DNA of 23,724 bases from F-183 sp036502165 (GCA_036502165.1 DASXZC010000693.1:1-23724), one strand, 5' to 3'. Shown: positions 1 to 8,744, counted from the first letter of the stretch. Made by a program: numbers and translations. Notes: generated by a model from the sequence alone, not told the origin.

Positions 1-308
1 AAGATACACCAGCGGCCGCGGGCGACGTCGTGTCGATCATCGCAACCGGCGAGGGCGTCACCGATCCGCCGGGCGTGGACGGGCGCGTTTCGATCCACGT
101 CTTTCCGAGGCCCGTGCAGTCGTGCACCGTTCAAATCGGTGGAGTGGCCGCGCGGGTGAACTACTGCGGCGTGGCCCCGAGCGTCGTGACGGGGCAACTC
201 CGCGTCGATGTCCAAGTGCCTGCGGGATTGCCGACCGGCGATGCAGCGGTGGTGCTGACCATCGGATCCGCGAGCTCACAATCAGGCGTCGTGTTGCCGG
301 TGCAATGA
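1..308 (+). CDS. C-terminal end of a large secreted protein, TIGR03437-type domain (partial)
   Basis: The gene is cut by the left edge; its reading frame is open from base 3 and ends with TGA at 306-308. The visible ~101 residues read like the 'Solibacter uncharacterized C-terminal domain': a beta-rich stretch with VNYCGVAPSVVTGQLRVDVQ, then VQVPAGLPTGDAAVVLTIG and a final GVVLPVQ. In that family the domain sits at the C-terminus of large exported proteins of Solibacter relatives and may be an anchoring or Ig-like module; its exact role is not known. The upstream domains, and so the protein's real job, lie outside the window. The stop overlaps the start of the esterase gene (ATGA), so the two are probably co-translated. 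The domain call is from memory of the motif and is fairly secure; function is unknown. Confidence 0.85.
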   Translation, partial: DTPAAAGDVVSIIATGEGVTDPPGVDGRVSIHVFPRPVQSCTVQIGGVAARVNYCGVAPSVVTGQLRVDVQVPAGLPTGDAAVVLTIGSASSQSGVVLPVQ

Positions 309-1177
309 TGACGGAACTGCGCGAAATCGGCTCGCATGAATACGCGGTGATCCTCCCGCCTGCGTTTGGACAAACCTCGAACGTTCCCTTGTGCCTCGTG
401 CTGCAAGGCGGAGGCGGCAGCCGCCAGAGCCTCGTCGATTGCGAGAAGCACTTCGAGTCGTGGTGGGCCGATGGCGCAATTCCGCCGATGGTGCTCGCTT
501 GCCCATCGGCCGCCATGACTTACTATCAGGGCTGGGAACCATTCGTCTTTGACGAGATCCTTCCGCACTTGCGCGAGACGTACGGGACAACGTCCACTGT
601 GATGTTCGGCATGTCGATGGGCGGCTACGGCGCGTTGAAGTTCGCCTTCGAGCGGCCAACTGAGTTCGCGGCAGTAGCAGCTATGCAGCCGATTCTCGAA
701 CCTGGGTTTGCAGAATCAGAAGTCGGTGCGCGCAACCGGATTCACCATGTGGCGGGCGGTCCCGAGGAGTTGATCGGCCCGGCGCGTGACGCTCGAATCG
801 TCGAGGCGAACAATCCGGCGAACCGTGCACGAGCGAATGCCGCGGCGATCCGCGAGTCGGGCCTATCGATCTATCTCGAAGCCGGGGACGACGATCTGGT
901 CAACGCCCACGACGGCGCCGAGTTCCTACATCGCGTGCTTTGGGATTTGGATATAGCGCATGAGTATCACGTGCTGCGCGGCGCCGATCACGTGGGCGCC
1001 ACAATCCTTCCCAGGATGCGTGCCGCCTATGAATGGCTCGGACGCGCGCTCGCGCCAGCTTCACATGATGCCGCGGTGCAAGGTTTACGCGCGCAGTTGC
1101 AGCCCGCGCGCGATGAAGCGATCGCGAAGGATCCGTCGACGCTGCGCCGCTACGGAATCCTCAGGACTTCTCAGTAA
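305..1177 (+). CDS. Alpha/beta-hydrolase, esterase D / S-formylglutathione-hydrolase-like
   Basis: Predicted 290-residue serine esterase of the esterase/PHB-depolymerase-like group. The nucleophile elbow is GMSMGG (Ser104), preceded by VMF. An oxyanion-type glycine stretch lies at residues 34-39 (LQGGGG). The acid is probably Asp196-198 in LEAGDDDLVNAHDG, and the catalytic His is His229 in GADHVG, so the triad is complete. No signal peptide is visible, so the enzyme is probably cytoplasmic. I start it at the ATG at 305, which overlaps the preceding stop as ATGA; the ATG at 308 is equally possible, and both fit translational coupling with no Shine-Dalgarno. The open frame reaches further upstream, but that part lies over the preceding gene and is not esterase-like. 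The 3' end overlaps the convergent CRTAC1 gene by 17 bp. The substrate cannot be told from the sequence. Confidence 0.9.
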   Translation: MMTELREIGSHEYAVILPPAFGQTSNVPLCLVLQGGGGSRQSLVDCEKHFESWWADGAIPPMVLACPSAAMTYYQGWEPFVFDEILPHLRETYGTTSTVMFGMSMGGYGALKFAFERPTEFAAVAAMQPILEPGFAESEVGARNRIHHVAGGPEELIGPARDARIVEANNPANRARANAAAIRESGLSIYLEAGDDDLVNAHDGAEFLHRVLWDLDIAHEYHVLRGADHVGATILPRMRAAYEWLGRALAPASHDAAVQGLRAQLQPARDEAIAKDPSTLRRYGILRTSQ

Positions 1178-2870
1178 TCGTGGTGTACTGATCGATCGGC
1201 AGGTTCGTGAACCGTTCCTTCGCACCCGACGGCTTTGGCCACGTAATCTCGAGCCACTCGAGCTTCGTCGCCGTTCCCAGTCCGAACACTTCACGCGGAT
1301 CGTGTGAACTCAAATAACTGCCGCCGCCGTTCTTGAGACGCGTCCGCTTGACGCCGCCGATCGACCAGGTGAGCCGAGCTCCGATCGCATCTCGATTGCA
1401 TTTGGTTCCCACCAGCTTCAATCCGACCCAATGATGATCGGGCGCCGCGTTGTTGCGCAGCAGCACCGGAGGCCCGCCGTTATTGCCGACCAGGACGTCC
1501 ACACGGCCATCGTTGTTGTAATCGCCGATCGCGAGTCCACGGGCGGGAAAGCCCTTCTGAAAGACCGGACCCGCGTCCCCACTGACGTTCTTCAACTTCC
1601 CGCCCTCCTGCTCGAACAGGACGAGCGGCTCGCGATATTTGACCTGCTGCGAGTAGTTGTCGATCATGTCGTCAGGATGGCCGTTGGCAAGGATGAGATC
1701 GAGGTCGCCGTCGAGATTCCAATCGAAAAATTTCAATCCCCATCCGCTGAGCAGGCGCGTCGATTGAGCGACCGCATGCCGCTTGGCGACATCGGTGAAA
1801 TTCTCATTCTTGTTGTTCTGATAGAGCGAGAACATCTCCTGGTCGACGTTGGCGACGAAGAGATCCTCCCAGCCGTCGTTGTTGAAGTCGCCGGCATCGA
1901 CGCCCATGCCGCTGCGCGCCTGCCCGTTGTCACTGAATCCGACTTCGGCGGCGAGCGCGATTTCTTCCCACTTCGTCTTGCCGGAAGCATCCTTGCCGCG
2001 GTTCATGAATAGAAAATTCTGCACCGTGTCGTTAGCGACGAAGAGGTCCATGAGGCCGTCGTTATTGATGTCGGTGGCAACCACGCCAAGAGATTTCCCA
2101 AGCGCCTTTTCGATATCAGTGCCCTTGCTCACTTCCGTGAACGTCCCATCGCCGTTGTTGTGGAACAGCAGGCTCGACGTTCCTTTGAACACGCGAGGGA
2201 TGCAATAGAAGTGCCGCCCGAGCTTATTGTCGCCGCAACCGAACCGCGTCTTCGCTCCGTAGTCGACGAAGCTGCACACGAATAAATCGAGCCGTCCGTC
2301 GTTGTCGAAATCGAACCAGACGGCGCTGGTCGTCCAGTGACCATCAAACGTCTTCGCGCCGAGTCCGGCCTTCTCGCTAATGTCGGTGAACGTCCCGTTG
2401 CCGTTGTTGCGATACAAATAATTTCGCCCATAGGACGTGACGAACAGATCGGTGTTGCCGTCGTTGTCGAAGTCGCCGGCAGCGACTCCCATCGCAAACG
2501 ATCCGCCAGGGACGCCTGCGGCGAGCGTCACGTCGGTAAACGTTCCGTCTCGATTGTTTTTGTAGAGCGCATTGCGGATCGGCGTCTTCGGCGTGTAGAA
2601 ATCCGACTGGCCGCTGTTGACGAGATAGATGTCCATCCAGCCGTCGTTGTCGTAGTCGAAAAACGCAACTCCCGGCCCCATCGTCTCGGGCAACTGGCGC
2701 TGATCGCTCATGCCGTTGTCGTGCGTCCACGTGATCTTGCTGACCTCGGGCGGGATCTCTTCGAAGATCGGGCGATTGCCGTTGGTGGTGGCAGCCGCGC
2801 GAGCCGAAGGGATGCGCAAGTTCGCCCCGAGAGTGGCCGCGTACAGCATTTGACGGCGTGTGAACTTCAT
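1161..2870 (-). CDS. CRTAC1 family protein: FG-GAP/VCBS beta-propeller with ASPIC/UnbV C-terminal domain
   Basis: Exported 569-residue protein. The N-terminus TRRQMLYAATLGANL has an RR pair and short hydrophobic stretch like a Tat leader. Seven calcium-loop motifs of the D-x-[DN]-x-D-G-x-x-D type occur at about residues 72, 133, 187, 267, 328, 383 and 450 (for example DYDNDGWMD, DFDNDGRLD), which fits a seven-bladed integrin-like propeller. Residues ~478-566 form the ASPIC/UnbV domain, including GARLTW, NGGGSYLSSHD and FGLG. Cysteines near 212 and 223 lie in the long blade-3/4 insert typical of the CRTAC1 family. The start is supported by the purine-rich AAGAAGAGA just upstream. It follows the TPR gene by 25 bp on the same strand, so the two are probably one operon; such pairs recur in Acidobacteria (my recollection). 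The role is probably extracellular or periplasmic binding; the ligand is unknown. Confidence 0.93.
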   Translation of the reverse strand: MKFTRRQMLYAATLGANLRIPSARAAATTNGNRPIFEEIPPEVSKITWTHDNGMSDQRQLPETMGPGVAFFDYDNDGWMDIYLVNSGQSDFYTPKTPIRNALYKNNRDGTFTDVTLAAGVPGGSFAMGVAAGDFDNDGNTDLFVTSYGRNYLYRNNGNGTFTDISEKAGLGAKTFDGHWTTSAVWFDFDNDGRLDLFVCSFVDYGAKTRFGCGDNKLGRHFYCIPRVFKGTSSLLFHNNGDGTFTEVSKGTDIEKALGKSLGVVATDINNDGLMDLFVANDTVQNFLFMNRGKDASGKTKWEEIALAAEVGFSDNGQARSGMGVDAGDFNNDGWEDLFVANVDQEMFSLYQNNKNENFTDVAKRHAVAQSTRLLSGWGLKFFDWNLDGDLDLILANGHPDDMIDNYSQQVKYREPLVLFEQEGGKLKNVSGDAGPVFQKGFPARGLAIGDYNNDGRVDVLVGNNGGPPVLLRNNAAPDHHWVGLKLVGTKCNRDAIGARLTWSIGGVKRTRLKNGGGSYLSSHDPREVFGLGTATKLEWLEITWPKPSGAKERFTNLPIDQYTTITEKS

Positions 2871-2895
2871 GTCTCTTCTTATTATGGTGGCTGAT

Positions 2896-4002
2896 TTACT
2901 TCTGCTGTTGAACCGCGGAATGGATCAGGTTGCGCAGCTTATTGAAGGTTTCGCGCTCGCGTGCGGCGTCCGCGGTGCGGCCCGCTTGCGTGTACGCGGA
3001 CGCCAATTTCAAATGCGTCTCAGGACTGTCGGGCGCAAGCGTACGCGCCTTCTCGAGTTCGGCGATGCCGCCCTTGAGATCGCCGGAATCTACGAGCGCC
3101 TGGCCCGCCGCATCGTGTGCGACAAACGAATTCGGATCGAGCGCCACCGCCTGTCGTGCGAACGGCAGAGCCTTCGCAGGCAGGCCTTCCTTCAAATATT
3201 CGAACGCGATCTGCAGGCGTGCGGGAACGTGGCGAGGCGAAAGGGCGATCTCCTTTTGGAACTCCACGAGCGCGGCCGCGGTGTCGCCGTTGAGCAGCGC
3301 CACGCCGTGCAAATAGTGCAGTTCCGCATGCTTTGGATAACGCGCGATCAGTGCCTCATATCGCGCCTCCGCTTCTTTTTCGCGGCGTAACGATAGATCG
3401 AACAGCGCGTGCCCGACGGCATCCGCGAGTTCGAATTGTGCAGCAGGCAACTCGGTCGCGAGCACAGGAATCCGCAATCCCGCGACACCGATCGCGCGGA
3501 TCAGTTCCGGCGATTCGGTGTCAGGCGCGGAGATCTCCGCGAGCCGCCCCAGTGCCGCTTCGAATTGGCCCGCTCGAGTCAGCAGCATCGCCGCGTGATA
3601 CCGCGTCGCGCGCGCGAACGGATCGTCGCGAGCCTCGCCGATGAACGAGTGTTCGAGATGCCGCAGCGATTCCGGATAGTTCTTCGTTTCAAATTCACAC
3701 AAGCCGAGCAGCGCCCAGGCGGCCGGTGGCGACTTCGGTTCCAACTGCACCAATTTTGCAAGCGCGTCCCGCGCAGGCACATACGAATTCTGATCGTAGA
3801 GCAACGTCCCCAGATACCACCATCCCTCGAGCCAATTCGGCTGCAAGCGGACCGCCTCGCGATAGAGTCGAACGGCGTCCTCAGGACGATTCTGCTCGCG
3901 CGCTTCTGTCGCCTGCGCCTCGATCGCGTCGACGCTCATGGGCGCCTTGACGCCCTGGGCGTAAGCGGCGAGACCGAGCAGGATCAGAGCGAGCGCGCGC
4001 AT
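2896..4002 (-). CDS. Exported tetratricopeptide-repeat protein
   Basis: Predicted 368-residue protein with an N-terminal signal peptide (MRALALILLGLAAYA, likely cut before QG). The rest is almost all helical TPR units: examples are EDAVRLYREAVRLQPNWLEG (residues 41-60), WWYLGTLLYDQNSYVPARDA (61-80), a unit near 225-255 and two more from ~270 to 345, each with the usual W/Y-G-Y-A-P spacing. TPR proteins act as protein-protein docking scaffolds; no catalytic motif is visible. It is the first gene of a two-gene unit with the CRTAC1 gene 25 bp downstream, and divergent from the VWFA-related genes across a 105-bp gap. No clear Shine-Dalgarno precedes the ATG; a TATAGT hexamer lies 9 nt upstream, which would give a leader of only two or three bases. 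TPR identity is firm; the partner is unknown. Confidence 0.9.
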   Translation of the reverse strand: MRALALILLGLAAYAQGVKAPMSVDAIEAQATEAREQNRPEDAVRLYREAVRLQPNWLEGWWYLGTLLYDQNSYVPARDALAKLVQLEPKSPPAAWALLGLCEFETKNYPESLRHLEHSFIGEARDDPFARATRYHAAMLLTRAGQFEAALGRLAEISAPDTESPELIRAIGVAGLRIPVLATELPAAQFELADAVGHALFDLSLRREKEAEARYEALIARYPKHAELHYLHGVALLNGDTAAALVEFQKEIALSPRHVPARLQIAFEYLKEGLPAKALPFARQAVALDPNSFVAHDAAGQALVDSGDLKGGIAELEKARTLAPDSPETHLKLASAYTQAGRTADAARERETFNKLRNLIHSAVQQQK

Positions 4003-4011
4003 GCACTTTTC

Positions 4012-4017
4012 ACTATA
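4012..4017 (-). promoter_or_regulatory. Possible -10 element for the TPR/CRTAC1 unit
   Basis: TATAGT on the minus strand (five of six matches to TATAAT), 9 nt before the ATG at 4002. Transcription about 7 nt downstream would begin 2-3 bases ahead of the start codon. I see no convincing -35 hexamer at 16-18 bp. Predicted by eye only. Confidence 0.35.
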
Positions 4018-4107
4018 ACCGGTCCTGCTTTCGAAGCGGCCAAAAAGCTCCGAAGCTATGGAAAATTAGGGTTTTCTCCGATCTTCCAGTGTGAGAACAT
4101 AGAACAC

Positions 4108-6237
4108 ATGAAGGTCGTATCATCCCTGTTGATTGCAACTCTGGCGCTGCCTCTACAGGCTCAAAATCCCACACCCGCCACGGGCGATAACGTGTTTCGC
4201 ACAGCGGGGCAGGAAGTGCTGCTCGATGTAGTTGTCCGCGATAAAAAAGGACACCTCATCAAGGATCTGAAGAAAGAGGATTTTCAGGTTTCAGATGACG
4301 GCGCATCGCAGAAGATTCTGACTTTCCGGCTTCGCCAGGGCGGCGAGATGTCCACGACTGAAACGGCTGCGACAGCCGCCCCGAAAACGGAATCGAAATT
4401 CGATCCCTCCAAACAAGTGCGACTGGTCACGCTCGCCTTCGACCGTCTCGGTTCTGAAGGACGTAAGCTCTCGCGCCAGGCCGCTCTCGATGTTCTGAAA
4501 GGCGCCCCCGAGCCGAATCTGTACTGGGCCGTCTTCATGATGGATCAGCGGCTGTCGATCCTGCAGCAGTACACGTCGGAGAAGGACAAGATCGAGGCTG
4601 GCGTCGACAAAGCGACTGCCGCTTCTTTCTCGCTATACACCGAGGAATCGGACCGGATCGCGAAGGAACTCGAAATCACCAGCACGGGCGCGACCGCCTC
4701 AGCCGCCGCTCCGTCGACGGGCGGCCCGCCGGCCGGTGAGGCGCAGAAGGCGATGGCCGATATGACGCTTCATATGCTGCAATTCGCCGACGCCGGCGAT
4801 CGCAATCAGCAGGGGCAGGCGCAACTGTTCGGCCTCGCTGCGATGATCCGCGAGCAGAAGCGGCTCCCCGGACGCAAGACGCTCATCTATTTCACAGGCG
4901 GCCTGAACATCCCTCCCGACCGCGAGGACTTCTTCAAGGCCATGATCGCCGACGCGAACCGCGCGAACGTAACCGTCTATTGCATCGATGCCAACGGATT
5001 GGGCACGTGGAATCAAAACAGCTCCGGCAATGGGATGCTCGCGCAGGCCGCGCAAGCGGCGCGAAATTCGCAGACCGCGGGCGTGAATGCGCGCCCGGTT
5101 TCAGCCGACGACGCGCAATCCTTCGATCGCGCGCGTGATGCGACGATGGCGAATCCGCAAGTCGCACTCGAGGAACTGAGCAAGAGCACCGGCGGCATCT
5201 TCATTGCGAACTCGAACGATCTGCGCGGCCCGCTGCGCAAGGTCACCGAGGAGATCAATACCTATTACGAGATCACCTACACGCCCACCATCGACAAGTA
5301 CGACGGCCATTTCCGGAAGATCGCGGTGACGCTTTCGCAGCCGGATTTGAAGGTGCAGACCCGCTCCGGCTACTATGCGCTGCCGTCGTTCCAGGGCCAG
5401 GATTTGATGCCTTACGAGATGCCGATGTTGAGCGCGCTGTCGGCGAAACCGATTCCTCGCGATATCGGATTCCGTACGGCCGTGAAGTCGTTCGTCTCGA
5501 AAAGCGGAACCGCCAAGCAAGTCGTCATCTTCGACATTCCAACGGAGAATGTCACGCTCACCAAGGACGAAGCAGCGAAAAACTTCCGGCTGCACATGTC
5601 GCTCTTGGGCCTGATCAAGGACTCGACGGGCGCGATCGTACAAAAGATCAGCCGCGACGTGAACACCACCGGCCAGCTCGAGAACTACGACGCGACCCGC
5701 GCCGGACACTTCATTTACACCCAATACATGACGCTCGCTCCCGGGCGTTACACCCTCGAATCGGCCGTGCTCGATCGCGAGGCCATGAAGGTCGGAGCGA
5801 AGAAACAGGCCGTGATCGTTGTGCCACCGTCGAAGGAACTCGCGATTAGTAGCCTGACGCTCGTGCGCAAGCTCGCGCCTCCATCGGACGGCACCGATCC
5901 GGAAGATCCGTTCGTATTCAAAGGCGGCAAGGTGACGCCGGAGCTGAATGAATCCGTGAAGGGCGGTAAAGGCGCCGCGGTCGGACTGTACTTCGTCGTG
6001 TACGCGCCGCCAGCCGAGGCCGCCACTCCGAAGCTCGATATCGAGTTCGTGCAGGACGGCAAGCTCATCGCGAAAAGCGAAATGCCCCTGCCCAAGCCGG
6101 ATCAGTTCGGCCGCATTAACTATGCCGAGCAATTGCCGATCGAAGGGTTGAAAGCCGGCCAGTACGAAGTGTACGCCAAGGTATTCGAAAACGGCAAAGG
6201 CGTGCAAGAGCGGATGATGCTGAATATCGAAGAATGA
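4108..6237 (+). CDS. VWFA-related Acidobacterial domain protein (paralogue 1)
   Basis: Secreted 709-residue protein. The signal peptide is MKVVSSLLIATLALPLQAQ. Residues ~33-75 (GQEVLLDVVVRDKKG...DDGASQKI) match the beta-rich module that opens TIGR03436-type proteins; residues ~104-385 are the von Willebrand A-like fold, with LVTLAFDRLGSEG (MIDAS region), GRKTLIYFTGG (255-265) and VTVYCIDANG (288-297). A C-terminal part after GYYALP (421-426) continues with beta-rich sequence. The classical DxSxS metal site is not intact. The open frame extends far upstream, but only this ATG gives a signal peptide, and the upstream stretch lies over the divergent TPR gene. An 18-bp gap separates it from a close paralogue. 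The domain is very common in Acidobacteria; its function is unknown, presumably extracellular binding. Confidence 0.9.
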   Translation: MKVVSSLLIATLALPLQAQNPTPATGDNVFRTAGQEVLLDVVVRDKKGHLIKDLKKEDFQVSDDGASQKILTFRLRQGGEMSTTETAATAAPKTESKFDPSKQVRLVTLAFDRLGSEGRKLSRQAALDVLKGAPEPNLYWAVFMMDQRLSILQQYTSEKDKIEAGVDKATAASFSLYTEESDRIAKELEITSTGATASAAAPSTGGPPAGEAQKAMADMTLHMLQFADAGDRNQQGQAQLFGLAAMIREQKRLPGRKTLIYFTGGLNIPPDREDFFKAMIADANRANVTVYCIDANGLGTWNQNSSGNGMLAQAAQAARNSQTAGVNARPVSADDAQSFDRARDATMANPQVALEELSKSTGGIFIANSNDLRGPLRKVTEEINTYYEITYTPTIDKYDGHFRKIAVTLSQPDLKVQTRSGYYALPSFQGQDLMPYEMPMLSALSAKPIPRDIGFRTAVKSFVSKSGTAKQVVIFDIPTENVTLTKDEAAKNFRLHMSLLGLIKDSTGAIVQKISRDVNTTGQLENYDATRAGHFIYTQYMTLAPGRYTLESAVLDREAMKVGAKKQAVIVVPPSKELAISSLTLVRKLAPPSDGTDPEDPFVFKGGKVTPELNESVKGGKGAAVGLYFVVYAPPAEAATPKLDIEFVQDGKLIAKSEMPLPKPDQFGRINYAEQLPIEGLKAGQYEVYAKVFENGKGVQERMMLNIEE

Positions 6238-6255
6238 TCCGGAACTTCCAAAAAC

Positions 6256-8388
6256 ATGCGGAAAAGCCTGCTCGCCGGCGCCGCCGCCTACACATTCGCC
6301 GCTGTTCTTGCCCGCGCGCAAGTTCCTACTAAGCCGCCCGAGCACGTCATCGGCGCCACCACACAGGAGGTCATGCTCGATCTTGTCGTGCGCGACAAGA
6401 AAGGGCGGCTCGTCAGGAATCTGAAGCCCGGCGAGATCGAAGTGTTCGACGACGGAGCATCGCGCAAGCTCCGCAGTTTTCGCGCTATCGGGGGAACTGA
6501 CCCGGCCTTGGCTTCGAACGACCAACACGCCACCGCCGCCGAGCGCGCGGTTTCCGCCGTGAAGGAAGCTTTGAATCCCATGCGCGAGCCGCGCCTGGTG
6601 ACGCTCGTGTTCGACCAGTTGCTTCCCGCCCAGCGTCCTTACGCCAAGCAGGCGGCTCTCGAATTATTGAAGTCCCCCGCGCCCGATCTACTGTTCGCCG
6701 TTTTCAAAATCGATCAGAAGCTGTCGCTGCTCGAGACTTACACGAACGATCCGGAGCGCGTCAAAATCGGCATCGAACGCGCCACCAATCCGTCTTATTT
6801 CCTGAACATCGACGAAGACAGCCGCATCAGCCGGAATCTCACGACCGCCGCGCTCGCCGAGCAGTTGCTCGCGATGAAAACGGTGTCGGCCGGCAGTGGC
6901 CAACTCACGACAACCGATCAGCGTGTGACGCAGATGACGCTGAACATGCTCCAATTCGCCGATGCCGGCGAGCAAAAAGAGATGAGCCGTGCGCAGCTAT
7001 TGGCGCTGTGGGCGTTGGTCCGGGAACAAAAGCAATTGCCGGGGCGAAAGACGGTCGTGTACTTTACGGGCGGCATGAACATCCCGCCTGAGGATCATGA
7101 CCGCTTCAACTCAATCGTCGCCGATGCGAATCTCTCGAACGTCACTGTGTACGCCGTCAACGCCGGCGGCATGTCGACGATCACCAAGAACGTCGCAGGG
7201 AATGCTTTGCTCGAGCAGGCGGCTGCTTCATCCCATACCAACATGGTCGATCGCACGGGATTTGTCTCCGTCGATCAAGCCCAGGTTTTCGACCGCGCTG
7301 AGGAGTCGGTGCATGAAAATACCCAGAACGCCCTCGAGATCCTGACGCACGATACCGGCGGATTCTATGCGGCCGACACCAACGACTTCCATGGCCCCGC
7401 GCTCCGGATGATGGAAGAGGTGAACTTTCATTACGAGCTCACCTACTCGCCCGGCATCGACAAATACGACGGCCGCTTTCGCAAAATCATTGTGAAACTA
7501 TCGCGTCCGGATGTCCGCGTGCAGACGCGTTCCGGATACTACGCGATGCCGCCGTCGCTCTCCGGACAGGACGTGCAGCCGTTCGAAGGTCCCATGCTGA
7601 GCGCCTTGTCGCACGGGCCGCGCAAAGATCCGAGCGAGATTCCGTTTCAGGCCGAGGCGAAAATTTTCGGCGCGAAAACATCGCTCGTGGTCGACGTCCC
7701 AATCGATCGCATGACGCTCGACCGCAACGAAGCGGATGGCTCATTCCGCATGCATCTCTCGGTGCTCGGACTGTTCAAGGATTCAACTGGCGACATCGTG
7801 CGCAAGCTCAGCCGCGACGTTCCTGTGAAAGGCAAGCTCGAGAATCTGGAAGCGACGCGCGCGGGCCATTTCATCTTTACCGAATACGTCGGATTGCCGC
7901 CCGGACACTATACGCTCGAAACCGCCGTGTTCGATCGCGCGAGCCTCAAGATCGGCACGCAGGCGCAGTCCATCGTCGTGCCCGAGCCCGGCGGCGATTT
8001 GTCGATGAGCAGCCTGAGCCTCGTGCGCAAGGCCGCGCCCGGAGGTGCCGCTTCCGATCGCGAAGCTCCCTATGAATTCTCCGGAACGAAGGTCACGCCG
8101 GAACTGAATCGGATCGTCAAGGGCGGCCCCGGCGTCCTGCTCGGTTTGTACCTGGTCGTGTATGGCCAGAAGAATCGCCCCGCGCAACTGACGATCGATC
8201 TTCTGCGCGACGGCGCAGTGGTGGCGCGCAGCGAGCCTCCGCTGGCGGCAGCCGGCGACGATGGGCGCATTCCGGTGTTGGCGCAAGTTCCGATCCATTC
8301 GCTACAGCCTGGACGCTACGTCGTGCACGCGCGAGTCTCGCAAGCCGGACGCGGCGTCGATGAACGCATGCCGATCGAAATTCAATAG
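6256..8388 (+). CDS. VWFA-related Acidobacterial domain protein (paralogue 2)
   Basis: Secreted 710-residue protein, nearly the same length as the gene just upstream and collinear with it along its whole length, so the pair is a tandem duplication. It has a signal peptide (MRKSLLAGAAAYTFAAVLARAQ), the opening module (QEVMLDLVVRDKKG, residues 37-50), the VWA-like core (LVTLVFDQLLPAQ; GRKTVVYFTGG at 263-273; VTVYAVNAGG) and the shared block YDGRFRKI with VQTRSGYYAMP near 404-432. Where paralogue 1 has FDRLGSE, this one has FDQLLPA, so the serine of a MIDAS-like motif is gone. It starts 18 bp after the previous stop with only a weak GGAA upstream, so co-transcription is likely. Divergence is spread over the whole protein, so the duplication is not recent. 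Role unknown. Confidence 0.9.
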   Translation: MRKSLLAGAAAYTFAAVLARAQVPTKPPEHVIGATTQEVMLDLVVRDKKGRLVRNLKPGEIEVFDDGASRKLRSFRAIGGTDPALASNDQHATAAERAVSAVKEALNPMREPRLVTLVFDQLLPAQRPYAKQAALELLKSPAPDLLFAVFKIDQKLSLLETYTNDPERVKIGIERATNPSYFLNIDEDSRISRNLTTAALAEQLLAMKTVSAGSGQLTTTDQRVTQMTLNMLQFADAGEQKEMSRAQLLALWALVREQKQLPGRKTVVYFTGGMNIPPEDHDRFNSIVADANLSNVTVYAVNAGGMSTITKNVAGNALLEQAAASSHTNMVDRTGFVSVDQAQVFDRAEESVHENTQNALEILTHDTGGFYAADTNDFHGPALRMMEEVNFHYELTYSPGIDKYDGRFRKIIVKLSRPDVRVQTRSGYYAMPPSLSGQDVQPFEGPMLSALSHGPRKDPSEIPFQAEAKIFGAKTSLVVDVPIDRMTLDRNEADGSFRMHLSVLGLFKDSTGDIVRKLSRDVPVKGKLENLEATRAGHFIFTEYVGLPPGHYTLETAVFDRASLKIGTQAQSIVVPEPGGDLSMSSLSLVRKAAPGGAASDREAPYEFSGTKVTPELNRIVKGGPGVLLGLYLVVYGQKNRPAQLTIDLLRDGAVVARSEPPLAAAGDDGRIPVLAQVPIHSLQPGRYVVHARVSQAGRGVDERMPIEIQ

Positions 8389-8427
8389 CCGTCAGTCACA
8401 TTCCCTCACGCACTGTCACTAATAGGC

Positions 8428-8700
8428 ATGACGCGAAGACAAGCGGTGGTCATGGTCGGCTTTGGTGCGAGTTCGGCCGCTTTTGCGGGCAAATTATCCA
8501 GTGAGGGGAAAATGGAACACTTCAAAGAACTATTCGAGATGAGCCAGAAGGAAAACAAGGGGCTCACGTTTTGGATCGGCGGACAGACGGTGGGCGGCGG
8601 CGTGATCAAGTTCAACGCCGATGTCGTCGAAGTCAAAAGCCAGCAGTACCGCAGGGTCATCATCAAGATCGCCTCGATCGACGCCGTCGCGGCGATGTAA
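8428..8700 (+). CDS. Small exported protein with Sm/SH3-like barrel (unknown function)
   Basis: A 90-residue protein I cannot name. The N-terminus MTRRQAVVMVGFGASSAAFA carries an RR pair and hydrophobic segment like a Tat signal. After a charged linker (~22-44), residues 45-88 read as an Sm-type strand pattern: GLTFWIGGQTVGGGVIKF, then NADVVEVKSQ, RRVIIKI and SIDAV, resembling the G-x-x-x-G...D...I layout of LSm proteins. Such a fold outside the cytoplasm would not be an RNA chaperone, so it is more likely a structural or binding barrel. It follows the VWFA paralogue by 39 bp and precedes another small exported protein with a similar barrel pattern. Only a weak AGG lies near the start. The coding call is good; the fold is inference. 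Confidence 0.75.
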   Translation: MTRRQAVVMVGFGASSAAFAGKLSSEGKMEHFKELFEMSQKENKGLTFWIGGQTVGGGVIKFNADVVEVKSQQYRRVIIKIASIDAVAAM

Positions 8701-8731
8701 GCTGGTCTTGTCGGCGAGGACGCCGCAACTT

Positions 8732-8740
8732 GAGGAGGGA
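8732..8740 (+). promoter_or_regulatory. Strong Shine-Dalgarno deciding the start at 8745
   Basis: GAGGAGGGA lies 4 nt before the ATG at 8745. It selects this ATG, which opens a signal peptide, over the longer open frame that runs in from inside the previous gene. Confidence 0.75.
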
Positions 8741-8744
8741 TGGG

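Noticed and set aside
1431..2894. Plus-strand open frames across the CRTAC1 gene.
   Set aside because: They mirror the repeated calcium-loop codons of the propeller and have no start signal or domain.
3409..4107. Upstream extension of the first VWFA-related gene by 233 codons.
   Set aside because: It overlaps the TPR gene on the other strand and would bury the signal peptide at 4108.
5101..6528. A 475-codon open frame antisense to the two VWFA-related genes.
   Set aside because: It crosses the junction of two clear genes, has no recognisable motif, and long antisense frames are expected in GC-rich coding DNA.
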